NCBI RefSeq assembly: GCF_035917575.1 | Contig: NZ_CP109090.1 | Location: forward strand, 6,820,001 to 6,884,000 | Source of the DNA: Streptomyces sp. NBC_01788 | Lineage (GTDB): Bacteria > Actinomycetota > Actinomycetes > Streptomycetales > Streptomycetaceae | Direction: 5' to 3' | Length of the DNA: 64,000 nucleotides | Part shown: positions 25,239 through 33,741 of the stretch, in pieces | How the letters are laid out: the number at the start of each line of letters is the position of its first letter | Position numbering within the stretch: position 1 is the first letter of the stretch | Translations under genes and position numbers: made by a program | Notes under the pieces: model-generated | What the model was told of the DNA's origin: nothing | What the model saw: only the letters and a program-made list of their open reading frames with translations | Databases searched by the model: none

Positions 25239-25549
25239 TGGTCGGTGTCGTTCCCGGTGTCCTGGTCGCCGCCACCGGCACCGCCGGGGCCCGCGCCGTC
25301 GGAAGGGTTGCCGGTGTTGGTCGGGGGGTTGGTACCGGTGCTGGTCCCGTGTCCGGGCATCTCCATGCCCTTTCCGGCGGCGTCGAAGTAGCGGCCGGTC
25401 TGGGTGGCCGGGTCCAGCTCGACGTGGGCGTACGAGGGTGCGAAGGCCGGGTAAGGCGCCATCCGGCGCAATCCCCATGGCGCGGGGGTGCTGACGACGC
25501 CGTTGGGCAGCGGCGTCCCGGTGGGAAGCCGATCGGAGTGGGCGAACAT
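25235..25549 (-). CDS. tgmA: Putative ATP-grasp-modified RiPP precursor
   Basis: A 104-residue peptide preceded by a strong AGGAGG. The leader has the family motif PWGLRRM (24-30) and the following segment SYAHVELDPATQTGRYFD (39-56). The core (about 65-104) is almost free of bulky residues. It has a Thr/Ser cluster (T69, S70, T71, T73, T77, T79, S83) followed by acids (D84, D95, D97, D101, D103) in a Gly-rich linker. This layout suits side-chain ester macrocycles between Thr and Asp. D84-G85 is the only Asp-Gly pair in the core and is the best aspartimide site. There is no cleavage protease nearby, so the mature N-terminus cannot be placed. Confidence 0.85.
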   Translation of the reverse strand: MFAHSDRLPTGTPLPNGVVSTPAPWGLRRMAPYPAFAPSYAHVELDPATQTGRYFDAAGKGMEMPGHGTSTGTNPPTNTGNPSDGAGPGGAGGGDQDTGNDTDQ

Positions 25550-25656
25550 CGGTGCCTCCTTGTGGGCGGGAATGTCATGGGCTCTGCCGGGCGGTGGCCG
25601 TCTCCTGGGAGCCGCCGCCGGACGGTTCCGGGGCGTCTTGGCTGCCTGGTGACCAG

Positions 25657-25764
25657 TCAGCGACGAGGTCGGCTGCGAGGTTCGGTTGCCGGCCCGAGGG
25701 GTGGCCCCCGGCGGAAGCGCATCGTGAACTTGTGCACCGTGAGGGGTGATTGTGTGGCGGTCAT
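25657..25764 (-). pseudogene. Truncated second copy of the RsbW-like ATPase gene
   Basis: A 35-codon ORF starting MTATQSPLTVHKFTMRF, clearly homologous to the intact gene's MTATQPPLTAHLFAMRF at 22890. Similarity ends after about 20 codons and a stop follows. It is read divergently from the DUF5753 regulator at the position where an intact ATPase gene would be expected. Confidence 0.75.
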
Positions 25765-25879
25765 GCACTCACAGTGGCGCCCCGTGGCCTAGCGTGACCA
25801 GTGGTGACGCGCCGACGCGGGACTTCCGTCCGTGGCGTGTGCGGCCGTGTACGTGGCGGTACGGGGAGAGGCGCGAGGG
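25762..25879. repeat. Duplicated bidirectional promoter, right copy
   Basis: The counterpart of 22888-23004. Both keep the core TGACCAGTGGTGACGCGCCG unchanged, which contains a GACCAGTGGT element likely to be functional. Here the right-hand end leads into the intact regulator at 25880 and the left-hand end into the ATPase stump. Confidence 0.75.
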
Positions 25880-26725
25880 ATGACCGTGCGGGACGAAGAG
25901 GCTGGACAGCGGAGGCCAGAGGACGAGCCGGGGTCGGGGGTGGTCACCGCGTTCGGACGGCAGTTGAAGCTGCTGCGGGTACGGGCGGGGCTGGAGCGCC
26001 CGGAGTTCGGCAAGCGGATGGGGTACTCACCGGAGACGGTGGCCTCGATCGAGCAGGGGAGGCGGATTCCGCAGGCCCGGTTCATCGAGAAGGCGGATGA
26101 GGTGCTGGGGGCCGGGGGAGTGTTGTCAGCTCTGAAGGAGGAGGTGGAGAAGGCTCGGTACCCGGCCATCTTCAGGGACATGGCTCGGCTTGAGGCCAAG
26201 GCGGCGGCCATGAACCTGTACGCGGTGTACGCGGTGCCGGGCCTGTTGCAGACGGAAGACTACGCACGCGCCGTCTTCCACATGCAGCGGCCGTTGCTGG
26301 AAGACGAAGTGATCGAGCAGAGGCTTGAGGCACGCATGGTGCGTCAGGAGGTCTTCTGCCGACGTCCCGCTCCCTTGATGAGCTTCGTGATCGAAGAGGC
26401 GGTCCTGCGTAGGCCGATCGGAGGTCCGAAAGTCATCCGCGAGACGCTGGAACAAATCCTCGTCACGGGCCAGTCTAGGAACGTGGAGGTGCAGGTCATG
26501 CCGATCGGACGTGAAGACAACGCCGCGTTGGGCGGCCCCTTCACGCTGATCGACACGGACAAGGGGCAGCGCCTTGCTTATGCGGAAGTACAGGATCACA
26601 GCCGCATTTACACCGACGCTGCGTACGTACGCACGCTTGAAGCGCGCTATGGCATCCTCCGATCACAGGCGCTGACACCGAGCGAGTCGGTGTCGTTCAT
26701 CGAGCAACTGATGGGAGACACATGA
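25880..26725 (+). CDS. XRE helix-turn-helix regulator with DUF5753
   Basis: A 281-residue protein. The N-terminal XRE domain (about 20-80) contains FGKRMGYSPETVASIEQGRR. The C-terminal DUF5753 domain (about 100-275) has hallmarks VPGLLQTEDYARAV and the NVEVQVMPIG/ALGGPFTLID segments. These are WhiJ-like regulators of Streptomyces that work with a small DUF397 partner, encoded directly downstream. The ATG at 25880 follows GGAGAGG. The normal divergent ATPase partner is only a remnant here. Confidence 0.9.
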   Translation: MTVRDEEAGQRRPEDEPGSGVVTAFGRQLKLLRVRAGLERPEFGKRMGYSPETVASIEQGRRIPQARFIEKADEVLGAGGVLSALKEEVEKARYPAIFRDMARLEAKAAAMNLYAVYAVPGLLQTEDYARAVFHMQRPLLEDEVIEQRLEARMVRQEVFCRRPAPLMSFVIEEAVLRRPIGGPKVIRETLEQILVTGQSRNVEVQVMPIGREDNAALGGPFTLIDTDKGQRLAYAEVQDHSRIYTDAAYVRTLEARYGILRSQALTPSESVSFIEQLMGDT

Positions 26726-26928
26726 GCGTGCAGCACAGCAAGGCGGCTGTGCCCGAGGCCGCTTGGATCAAGAGCAGCTACAGCACAGGCAACGGCGGTG
26801 AATGCGTCGAGGTCGCCCCAACCTCCGGAGCCATCCTCGTCAGGGACTCGAAGCGGCCCGCGTTGGCCAGGCTGGCGTTTGGCGCCGAAGCGTGGGTTGG
26901 CTTCGTGCGGATGGCCGCCGCGCACTGA
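26722..26928 (+). CDS. DUF397 domain protein
   Basis: A 68-residue protein of the DUF397 family, with AAWIKSSYSTGNGGECVEVA and AILVRDSKRP as the classic motifs. It overlaps the regulator stop by ATGA. DUF397 proteins are the cognate partners of DUF5753 regulators (WhiJ/BldB neighbourhood types) and probably modulate their DNA binding. Confidence 0.92.
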   Translation: MSVQHSKAAVPEAAWIKSSYSTGNGGECVEVAPTSGAILVRDSKRPALARLAFGAEAWVGFVRMAAAH

Positions 26929-26946
26929 GCTGACGGACGTACGACG

Positions 26947-26977
26947 GTTGGGGCCCGAGTGCGCCCCGGGCCCCAAC
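26947..26977 (+). terminator. Terminator after DUF397 gene
   Basis: A perfect 10-bp stem: GTTGGGGCCC (26947-26956) pairs with GGGCCCCAAC (26968-26977), 19 bp after the DUF397 stop. Confidence 0.8.
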
Positions 26978-26981
26978 GCTG

Positions 26982-27145
26982 TCAGAGGTCGTCCAGCCCC
27001 TCCTCCCGGCGGATCATCCGCCAGGCCGCGCGGCGGGCGCTTCGGTCGAGGTTGGACTTGTGGAGTCCCGGTCCGTACCGAAGTAGCGCTTGCCGAGAGT
27101 CTCGATCGTGGAGACGCCCGCCTTCGTGGACACCCTCGTCCACAT
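26982..27145 (-). pseudogene. Frameshifted small gene of unknown function
   Basis: One minus-strand frame reads MWTRVSTKAGVSTIETLGKR and continues YFGTDRD. About at 27065 the protein-like sequence jumps to another frame, KSNLDRSARRAAWRMIRREE, and ends at TGA 26982. Both halves have natural composition, while each frame alone turns into low-quality sequence, so a one-base shift in a roughly 54-codon gene is likely. The family was not recognised. Confidence 0.4.
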
Positions 27146-27229
27146 CTCTTCCTTGCTGCAGCACACCCGTACCGGTCCGAAGCTGAAAACCGCCCCTGAC
27201 GGGCCACGACCAGAGCCCGTCAGTCGCCG

Positions 27230-27796
27230 CTAGCGCCGTTGTCGTGCCCGAACGACCGCCATGGTGGGGCGAGTCGCGCTGGCGTACACCCCTGCCGCCG
27301 TGAGGAACACCCCCATGACCGCGGCGGAAGCGGCGGCCGCTACCCAGCGCGGGTGGTCGGCCGGGTCCGAGGCGGAGTGCCAAGTCCAGGCCGCCACGGT
27401 CACCGCCGCGACCAGGCCGCAGCCGAGGACGGTGGCGACGACGTTCCGGGAGTGGGACGGGCCGGTCGGGGACGGTACGTGGCCCAAGTGGCTCCAATGG
27501 TCGGCCATTTCGCGGGCCTCGCGTCTGCGGCGGGCGGCTGCGTGCAGGCGCAGGGCGGTGGCGACGACGGTGCCGGCCGCCGCCGCGGCGACCGGTGTCC
27601 ACCATGCCTCGGCGATGAGCAGCAGTACCGCGAGGGCGCCCGCGCCGGCCCAGCCGGTCACGCAGGCCGCGGCGGCGATGCGGCGGGACTCGGGGCGGTC
27701 CGCGCCGGCCCGCAGGTCGGCGAGGGCCGGCACGTACCAGACGGAGCCCGCGGTGGTGAGCGCCGCGGCTCCCAGGGCGGCGACGGCGTGCGGCAC
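27230..27796 (-). CDS. Membrane protein downstream of ctaD
   Basis: A 188-residue protein with about four hydrophobic segments (residues 5-25, 42-60, 65-85 and two near 120-170) and a basic loop (RLHAAARRRREAREMADHW) in the middle. Not recognised. It begins three bases after the ctaD stop on the same strand, so it is cotranscribed and could be an accessory to the oxidase. The spacing is seen; the role is inferred. Confidence 0.65.
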   Translation of the reverse strand: MPHAVAALGAAALTTAGSVWYVPALADLRAGADRPESRRIAAAACVTGWAGAGALAVLLLIAEAWWTPVAAAAAGTVVATALRLHAAARRRREAREMADHWSHLGHVPSPTGPSHSRNVVATVLGCGLVAAVTVAAWTWHSASDPADHPRWVAAAASAAVMGVFLTAAGVYASATRPTMAVVRARQRR

Positions 27797-27799
27797 GGC

Positions 27800-29557
27800 C
27801 TACCTCGCCGCCTCTCCCACCGCGGCCCGCCCCGCGGTCCCGTCGACCCTCGTGACACCCGTGACGCCCGTGACCCCCGAGATCTCCGGATGGTGCAGGT
27901 CGAACGCCGGGGACTCGGTCCGGATGCGGGGCAGGGAGGCGAAGTTGTGCCGGGGCGGCGGGCAGGAGGTGGCCCACTCCAGGGAGCGGCCGTAGCCCCA
28001 CGGGTCGTCGACGCCGACCGGCTTGCCGTACTTGGCGGTCTTCCAGACGTTGTAGAAGAACGGCAGGATCGACAGGCCGAGCAGGAACGACCCGATCGTC
28101 GACAACGTGTTGAGCATGGTGAAGCCGTCGGCCGCGAGGTAGTCGGCGTATCGGCGCGGCATGCCCTCGACGCCCAGCCAGTGCTGGACCAGGAACGTGA
28201 GGTGGAAGCCCACCGTGAGCGTCCAGAACGTGATCTTGCCGAGCCGTTCGTCGAGCATCTTGCCCGTGAACTTCGGCCACCAGAAGTGGAATCCGGCGAA
28301 CATCGCGTACACGACCGTGCCGAAGATCGTGTAGTGGAAGTGAGCCACCACGAAGTACGAGTCGGACAGGTGGAAGTCCAGCGGCGGCGAGGCCAGGATC
28401 ACTCCGGTCAGACCGCCGAAGAGGAACGTGACCAGGAAGCCCACCGTCCACAGCATCGGCGTCTCGAAGCTCAACGAGCCGTTCCACATCGTGCCGATCC
28501 AGTTGAAGAACTTCACACCGGTCGGGACCGCGATCAGGAAGGTCATGAACGAGAAGAACGGCAGCAGTACACCACCGGTGACGTACATGTGGTGCGCCCA
28601 CACCGTCAGCGACAGGCCCGCGATCGAGATGGTCGCGCCGATCAGGCCCATGTAGCCGAACATCGGCTTGCGGGAGAAGACCGGGAGGACCTCACTGACG
28701 ATGCCGAAGAACGGCAACGCCAGGATGTACACCTCGGGATGGCCGAAGAACCAGAACAGGTGCTGCCACAGCAGCGCCCCGCCGTTGGCCGAGTCGAAGA
28801 CGTGGCTGCCGAACTTGCGGTCCATCTCCAGCGCGAACAGCGCCGCCGCGAGCACCGGGAAGACCATCAGTACGAGGAGCGCGGTCAGCAGCACGTTCCA
28901 GGTGAAGATCGGCATGCGGAACATGGTCATGCCGGGCGCGCGCATGCAGATGATCGTGGTGATGAAGTTGACCGAGCCGAGGATGCTGCCGAATCCGGAC
29001 AGCGCCACGCCCATGATCCACATGTCGGAGCCGATCCCCGGCGAGTGGACCGCGTCCGACAGCGGCGCGTACAGGAACCAGCCGAAGTCGGCCGCGCCCT
29101 GCGGGGTGAGGAAGCCGGCCGCGGCGATGAGGGAGCCGAACAGGAACAGCCAGAAGGCGAGCATGTTCAGCCGTGGGAACGCGACGTCGGGCGCCCCGAT
29201 CTGCAGCGGCATGATCCAGTTCGCGAAGCCGGTGAACAGCGGCATCGCGAACATCAGCAACATGATCGAGCCGTGCATCGTGAACGCCTGGTTGAACTGC
29301 TCGTTCGACATGATCTGCAGTCCGGGGCGGGCGAGTTCGGCCCGCATCGCCAGCGCCATCACGCCACCGAGCACGAAGAACGCGAAGGCGGTGACGAGGT
29401 ACAGCGTCCCGATCTTCTTGTGGTCCGTGGTGGTCAGCCACTCCACCCACGAGGGCCGACCGGGGCCATGCCCTGGGACCGCGCTTGCGGGAGCCGGCGT
29501 CTCGTCCTTGTCTTCCGGCCTTACTGCCGCCGCCTGTTGTATGCGCACCTCGTCCAC
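27800..29557 (-). CDS. ctaD: Cytochrome c oxidase subunit I
   Basis: A 585-residue membrane protein with the twelve-helix haem-copper oxidase core. The haem/copper ligands lie in [17 protein letters not shown] (His-Tyr pair) and the [11 protein letters not shown] segment. It reduces O2 to water at the aa3 binuclear centre while pumping protons. The GTG at 29557 follows GGGAGG by nine bases; a GTG at 29548 is an alternative. No ctaC, ctaE or qcr genes are adjacent, so it resembles the isolated second ctaD copy found in many streptomycetes. The C-terminal [10 protein letters not shown] repeat is unusual. Two similar inverted repeats lie upstream at 29687-29735. Confidence 0.95.
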   Translation of the reverse strand: MDEVRIQQAAAVRPEDKDETPAPASAVPGHGPGRPSWVEWLTTTDHKKIGTLYLVTAFAFFVLGGVMALAMRAELARPGLQIMSNEQFNQAFTMHGSIMLLMFAMPLFTGFANWIMPLQIGAPDVAFPRLNMLAFWLFLFGSLIAAAGFLTPQGAADFGWFLYAPLSDAVHSPGIGSDMWIMGVALSGFGSILGSVNFITTIICMRAPGMTMFRMPIFTWNVLLTALLVLMVFPVLAAALFALEMDRKFGSHVFDSANGGALLWQHLFWFFGHPEVYILALPFFGIVSEVLPVFSRKPMFGYMGLIGATISIAGLSLTVWAHHMYVTGGVLLPFFSFMTFLIAVPTGVKFFNWIGTMWNGSLSFETPMLWTVGFLVTFLFGGLTGVILASPPLDFHLSDSYFVVAHFHYTIFGTVVYAMFAGFHFWWPKFTGKMLDERLGKITFWTLTVGFHLTFLVQHWLGVEGMPRRYADYLAADGFTMLNTLSTIGSFLLGLSILPFFYNVWKTAKYGKPVGVDDPWGYGRSLEWATSCPPPRHNFASLPRIRTESPAFDLHHPEISGVTGVTGVTRVDGTAGRAAVGEAAR

Positions 29558-29686
29558 CGGACGGTGCCTCCCGATCTGCTCTCTGCATCGATGAAACGAC
29601 GAACCTGGAGGTACTCCGGTCGCGAGAACGACCCCGGACCTCCCGGTCGGCGCCCCATGATCGCCGCAGCGGTACGGGGTCCGGAT

Positions 29687-29735
29687 AGGGCCGAACAGTC
29701 CCTGCGCGTCCCCCCGCGAAGGGCCTAACAGCCCT
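29687..29735. promoter_or_regulatory. Paired inverted repeats upstream of ctaD
   Basis: AGGGCCGAACAGTCCCT (29687-29703) and AGGGCCTAACAGCCCT (29720-29735) are near-identical, 33 bp apart, and 130-178 bp upstream of the ctaD start. The GGGNC...GNCCC form recalls DevR/DosR-type boxes used for oxygen control in actinobacteria, but spacing and arms are not canonical. Confidence 0.45.
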
Positions 29736-29826
29736 GCGCGGGCGACGCGATCAGCTCTGTCGAGTGGCCCGCTTTCCAGCGCTCGGCGCGCGATGGTCGG
29801 TGTGGGCTCGGGCCGGGGGCCGGCCG

Positions 29827-30810
29827 TCACAACCATCCGTTGCGCTGGGCCTGCAGGGCCAGCTGGAATCGGTTCGCGGCGCCCAGCCGGGCCATCATGA
29901 CCTGCAGCCGGCGGAACAATGTGCGGCGGCTGATTCCCAGTTCGCGGGCGATGACATCGTCGCTCGCGCCGCCGGCCAGGAGCCACAGCAGACGGCGGTC
30001 GGCGGGGGGCAGACCGCCTGGGAGGGCCGTGCCGCCGTGGAAGGGCAGAGCGTGCTGCCACGACTGCTCGAACAGCGCGATGAGGGCGGAGAGCAGACCG
30101 CACGGCTGTACGACCAGCATCCTGTTGTGTACGTCGGCCTCCCTGATCGACAGTGACACCAAGGCGTACGCGTCGTCGATGATCAGGAGTTTCACGGGGA
30201 CGGACGGCAGAACTCTGGCCTGCTCACCGGCGTTGACGCACGGTTCGATGACTTGTTCGAGGTGGCCCGGGCGTTCCAGCGACTCGCGGGAGTACACGAC
30301 GCGTTGCGTGACCCCGCGGGCCAGCGTGGCCAGTGCGTCGTCGGTGGCACTGGCCACAGGGAAGTAGGGGGGTGACTCGAACTGCCGGATCTGGTGGCGG
30401 GCGCCGGCCCAGGCCTGGCGCATCCTGGGGCCGACCGCGTCGCCGGTGACGATCTCGACGAGGGGGTCGTCGTGGGCTGTGAGCTGCCGGCGCCGGAACG
30501 AGTCGAAGGCGCCCGCGACCGCGATGCGGGATTTCTCGAGCTCGGCCGCACGGTGTCGGGCGAGGACCTCGAGAGCTGCCGCCGGTGCCACCGGCATCAC
30601 CACGTCCTCGTCCCTGTCGGCGGCACCGGCCAGGCCTGCGTCGACGAGCTCGGCGTACGCCGTGGCCAGGCCGGGGCCGTCCAGTCCGGCTGCGGCGGCG
30701 ATCTCGCTCCGCGACGCGGGGGCCAGCTCCAGCAGGGTGAGATACGCCCGGGCCGCCGCCTGACCGACGCCCAGGAGCCGTAGTGCCTCGCCGAGGTTCG
30801 CGTTCGTCAT
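29827..30810 (-). CDS. TrmB-like / LuxR-type transcriptional regulator
   Basis: A 327-residue protein. The N-terminal winged helix resembles TrmB ([38 protein letters not shown]). A central PLD-like sensor region (about 90-250) follows. The C-terminal LuxR helix-turn-helix (about 265-325) contains [20 protein letters not shown]. This hybrid is common in Streptomyces as a single regulator of unknown ligand. ATG at 30810 lies 6-7 bases after a TAAT-like -10, so the mRNA may be leaderless; an in-frame ATG at 30819 exists. It is divergent from the M24 peptidase gene, its likely target. Confidence 0.85.
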   Translation of the reverse strand: MTNANLGEALRLLGVGQAAARAYLTLLELAPASRSEIAAAAGLDGPGLATAYAELVDAGLAGAADRDEDVVMPVAPAAALEVLARHRAAELEKSRIAVAGAFDSFRRRQLTAHDDPLVEIVTGDAVGPRMRQAWAGARHQIRQFESPPYFPVASATDDALATLARGVTQRVVYSRESLERPGHLEQVIEPCVNAGEQARVLPSVPVKLLIIDDAYALVSLSIREADVHNRMLVVQPCGLLSALIALFEQSWQHALPFHGGTALPGGLPPADRRLLWLLAGGASDDVIARELGISRRTLFRRLQVMMARLGAANRFQLALQAQRNGWL

Positions 30811-30855
30811 GAGTCGCATTATCGACGGCCGCGGCCGGCCGGGCATGGCCGATCT

Positions 30856-30880
30856 GTGCCAGTGGCACCAGTGGGCACCA
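30856..30880. promoter_or_regulatory. Candidate operator between regulator and peptidase genes
   Basis: GTGCCA-G-TGGCAC (30856-30868) is a palindrome, and CCAGTGGCACCA (30859-30870) is repeated as CCAGTGGGCACCA (30868-30880). It sits in the 145-bp divergent intergenic region, centred where both promoters would lie. Confidence 0.5.
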
Positions 30881-30955
30881 CATGTGGGCGGCGCGGGATA
30901 ACGTCGCCGAGCCGTCGGGACGTGGCGGCGCTCGACTCCCAGGAAGGCGGACGCA

Positions 30956-32368
30956 GTGGCGAAAGGCCGTAAGAACGGTTTGTACTCAGGGATCTCCGAG
31001 GAACTGTCCGCGTTGATGCGGACGGGGTGGGCGGACACCGAGAGGCGCGAGCTGACGCTCGAGGAACAGGCCCCGTATGCGGCCACGCGCCGGGCCGCGC
31101 TCTCCGCGCGCTTCCCGGGTGAACGGCTCGTGATCCCCTCGGGGAACCTCAAGGTCCGTTCGAACGACGACACCTACCCGTTCCGGCCGTACTCGGGCTA
31201 TGTGCACATGACCGGCGACCAGGCCCGGGACGGTGCCCTTGTCCTCGAACCCCGTGCGGACGGTGGCCACGACGCCTACTGCTACCAACTCCCGCGGGAC
31301 AGCAGGGACAATGACGAGTTCTGGACCGGTGCCACAGCGGAACTGTGGATGGGCCGGCGCCGCTCCCTCGCCGAGGCGGAGCGTGTGCTCGGCCTGCCGT
31401 GCCGGGACGTCCGCACGGCGGCCGACGACCTGGCAGCCGTCTCCGGCACACCGACCCGCATCGTCCGCGGCATCGACCCGTCCCTGGAGGCCGCCGTCGC
31501 CACCGAGGCGGAGCGCGACGCGGAGCTGGAAGAGGCCCTCAGCGATCTGCGCCTCGTGAAGGACGAGTGGGAGATCAAGGAGATCCGCTCGGCCGTCGAC
31601 TCCACGGTGCGCGGGTTCACGGACGTCGTCGGTGAGCTGTCGCGGGCGATCGCGTCGTCCGAGCGGTGGATCGAGGGCACCTTCTTCCGCCGCGCCCGCC
31701 TCGAGGGCAACGCCGTGGGCTATGGCACGATCTGCGCCGCGGGTGACCACGCCACGATCATGCACTGGACCGACAACGACGGACCGGTGCGCCCCGGGGA
31801 GCTGCTCCTGCTCGACGCGGGCGTGGAGTCGCGCACCCTGTACACCGCCGACGTCACGCGCACTCTGCCGATCAGCGGCACCTTCACCCCCGTCCAGCGC
31901 AGGGTCTACGACGCGGTGTACGAGGCCCAGGAGGCGGGCATGGCGGCCGTCAAGCCGGGCGCCGCGTACCGGGACTTTCATGAGGCGGCCCAGCGTTCCC
32001 TGGCGGCGCGGCTGGTCGAGTGGGGTTTCATCGAAGGGCCTGCCGACCGCGCGTACGAGCTGGGTCTCCAGCGCCGTTTCACGATGGCCGGTACCGGTCA
32101 CATGCTCGGCCTGGACGTCCACGACTGCGCGCGGGCCCGGACCGAGGAGTACGTCGACGGCGTACTGGAGCCGGGCATGGTGCTCACCGTCGAGCCCGGC
32201 CTGTACTTCCAGCCGGACGATCTGACCGTGCCGCAGGAGTGGCGCGGTATTGGCGTACGCATCGAGGACGACTTGCTCGTCACCGCCGATGGTCACGAGA
32301 ATCTGTCGGCGGGCCTGCCGCGGTCGGCGGACGAGGTCGAGGCGTGGATGGCCCGGTTCGCGGGCTGA
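30956..32368 (+). CDS. pepP: Xaa-Pro aminopeptidase (M24B family)
   Basis: A 470-residue enzyme that removes an N-terminal residue preceding proline. The N-terminal creatinase-like domain (about 40-190) is followed by a pita-bread M24 domain (about 210-455). The dinuclear metal ligands are visible: D in LLLDAGVES, D in YTADVTRT, H in GTGHMLGLDVHD, E in TVEPGLYF and E in VRIEDDLLV. The GTG at 30956 follows GGAAGG. It is transcribed divergently from the TrmB/LuxR regulator and ends in its own terminator. Confidence 0.93.
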   Translation: MAKGRKNGLYSGISEELSALMRTGWADTERRELTLEEQAPYAATRRAALSARFPGERLVIPSGNLKVRSNDDTYPFRPYSGYVHMTGDQARDGALVLEPRADGGHDAYCYQLPRDSRDNDEFWTGATAELWMGRRRSLAEAERVLGLPCRDVRTAADDLAAVSGTPTRIVRGIDPSLEAAVATEAERDAELEEALSDLRLVKDEWEIKEIRSAVDSTVRGFTDVVGELSRAIASSERWIEGTFFRRARLEGNAVGYGTICAAGDHATIMHWTDNDGPVRPGELLLLDAGVESRTLYTADVTRTLPISGTFTPVQRRVYDAVYEAQEAGMAAVKPGAAYRDFHEAAQRSLAARLVEWGFIEGPADRAYELGLQRRFTMAGTGHMLGLDVHDCARARTEEYVDGVLEPGMVLTVEPGLYFQPDDLTVPQEWRGIGVRIEDDLLVTADGHENLSAGLPRSADEVEAWMARFAG

Positions 32369-32383
32369 GCACATCGAGAACCG

Positions 32384-32427
32384 GCACGAGGGCAGGGTCG
32401 CCGTCCGGCGAGCCTGCCCTCGCGTGC
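32384..32427 (+). terminator. Terminator after pepP
   Basis: CGAGGGCAGG (32387-32396) pairs with CCTGCCCTCG (32413-32422); the arms extend as GCAC/GTGC after a 2-nt bulge. Confidence 0.75.
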
Positions 32428-32543
32428 ACCGAGAGCTCGCAACCTCACGCAAGAGCTAGCAAACGAGTCGGCCGGGGGCGCCCTGTGTCGCGGCTCTCCG
32501 ATCTGCTTTGAAGGCGGTCGGCGCAGTGGTCGAAGATGAGTTC

Positions 32544-33092
32544 ATGACAGGTGAAGCGAGCGAGATCGTTCTGAGCAAGCAGGACCTTCGTGAGGTCACC
32601 GCGTTCGCCGCGGCGTGCGCGGAGACGGCCCTCGAGATATTCGAGGCCGATCAGCCGGACGACTCGCGGCCTCGAGACGCCGTCGGTGCCGCGTGGGAAT
32701 TCGCTCGGGGTGGCGAGCGCGGGAAGTCTCTGCGCGACACGACGTCGGCGGCCCTCAAGGCAGCCAAGTGTGCGCACACTGCGGCAGCGCGCGATGCGGC
32801 GTGGGCAGCGATGTCCGCGGCGGGCGCCGCCTATCTGCATCCGCTGGCCAAGGCCACCCAGGTCAAGCACATCCTCGGGGCCGGTGCCTACGCGGCCAGA
32901 GCGGCCGAACTCGTTGCTGGTGACGATCGGAGCGTTACTGCCGAGCACGTTGAGCGAGCGGTGCGTCGCGCGACCCAGGTTGTCGTTGACGTACTCAAGC
33001 GTTTCCCGGCGGCACCAGGTGGGGGCGGACGGGTTGGTGAGTTGATTCGCCTGCTGGACGCTGATCTTCGTTCACTCACCCTCATTGAGTGA
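32544..33092 (+). CDS. Putative immunity protein (Imm5-like domain)
   Basis: A 182-residue, mostly helical, Ala-rich soluble protein. The segment GAAYLHPLAKATQVKHILGA is the hallmark of the family annotated as putative immunity protein (Imm5-like). Such proteins are predicted to neutralise polymorphic toxins, yet no toxin, polymorphic-repeat protein or secretion gene is adjacent. The ATG at 32544 starts the conserved part; a start 12 codons upstream is possible. Confidence 0.75.
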   Translation: MTGEASEIVLSKQDLREVTAFAAACAETALEIFEADQPDDSRPRDAVGAAWEFARGGERGKSLRDTTSAALKAAKCAHTAAARDAAWAAMSAAGAAYLHPLAKATQVKHILGAGAYAARAAELVAGDDRSVTAEHVERAVRRATQVVVDVLKRFPAAPGGGGRVGELIRLLDADLRSLTLIE

Positions 33093-33292
33093 CTTTCAGT
33101 GTCCAGCTGTGGCGAACGCCGGGGTCGCGCAGAGGCTTGAAGCAATGGTGCGAAGGTGTGTTGTTCGTCGAAGTACTGCCGGGTCTGAAGGCAGTGGTGG
33201 AGTTGTCCCAGTGCTGTGACGGGGATGGTTCACCGTGATTGGAAGGCGGCTCGTGGGACGAGCGCACGCGAAACGGCTGGTATTACTGGGGC

Positions 33293-33670
33293 ATGCAGGA
33301 AGAGACCGCACGCTCCGCGATCGACACGTTCATCTCCGCGTTCAACGCCTCGGACGACAGCTATGTGACTGCCCTGCTCTCGCAGGCCCTGACCTCAGAC
33401 GTGGTCTTCTGGGGACCGTTGGGTCGCAGCGAAGGAATCGCGGCGGTCGAGCGGTTCGTGCTGGACATCCGGCGCCACCCGGCGGGGACCGGCACGATGG
33501 TGCGCTGCTCAGCGGTGGACATGCCTGACGAATGGGCCCGGTACCAGTGGGTCTTCACCACTCCTGATGGAGGCCCCCGCCTGACGGGAACGGACGTCGT
33601 CCATCTGCGACGGAGCCTCATCGACCAGGTCATCGTCTTCGCGGGGGAGATCGAGCCGTCCGCCTCCTGA
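33293..33670 (+). CDS. SnoaL-like (NTF2 fold) protein
   Basis: A 125-residue protein of the nuclear transport factor 2 / SnoaL-like superfamily. It shows AIDTFISAFNASD in helix 1, SDVVFWGPLGRSEGIAAVERFV in the cone and HLRRSLIDQVIVFAGE at the end. These folds act as cyclases, isomerases or simple ligand carriers; no catalytic assignment is possible. The preceding 200 bp (33093-33292) hold no convincing gene. Confidence 0.75.
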   Translation: MQEETARSAIDTFISAFNASDDSYVTALLSQALTSDVVFWGPLGRSEGIAAVERFVLDIRRHPAGTGTMVRCSAVDMPDEWARYQWVFTTPDGGPRLTGTDVVHLRRSLIDQVIVFAGEIEPSAS

Positions 33671-33741
33671 GTCATCCTTCTGTCGCTGTCCTTCTCCTGA
33701 ACTTGCCCCTTCGGCGTTCGGGAGCTGCGGTTCGCGGTTGG

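Noticed and set aside
24633..25391. 252-codon plus-strand frame opposite the ATP-grasp gene
   Set aside because: Shadow of the maturase gene with no domain and no ribosome-binding site.
23167..25549. Lanthipeptide or lasso peptide cluster
   Set aside because: No LanB/LanM, cyclase or asparagine-synthetase-like gene is present; ATP-grasp plus PIMT fits only graspetide-type chemistry.
27239..29728. 829-codon open frame on the plus strand opposite ctaD
   Set aside because: Its Glu/Arg/His-rich low-complexity translation mirrors the membrane-helix codons of ctaD. It is a shadow frame.
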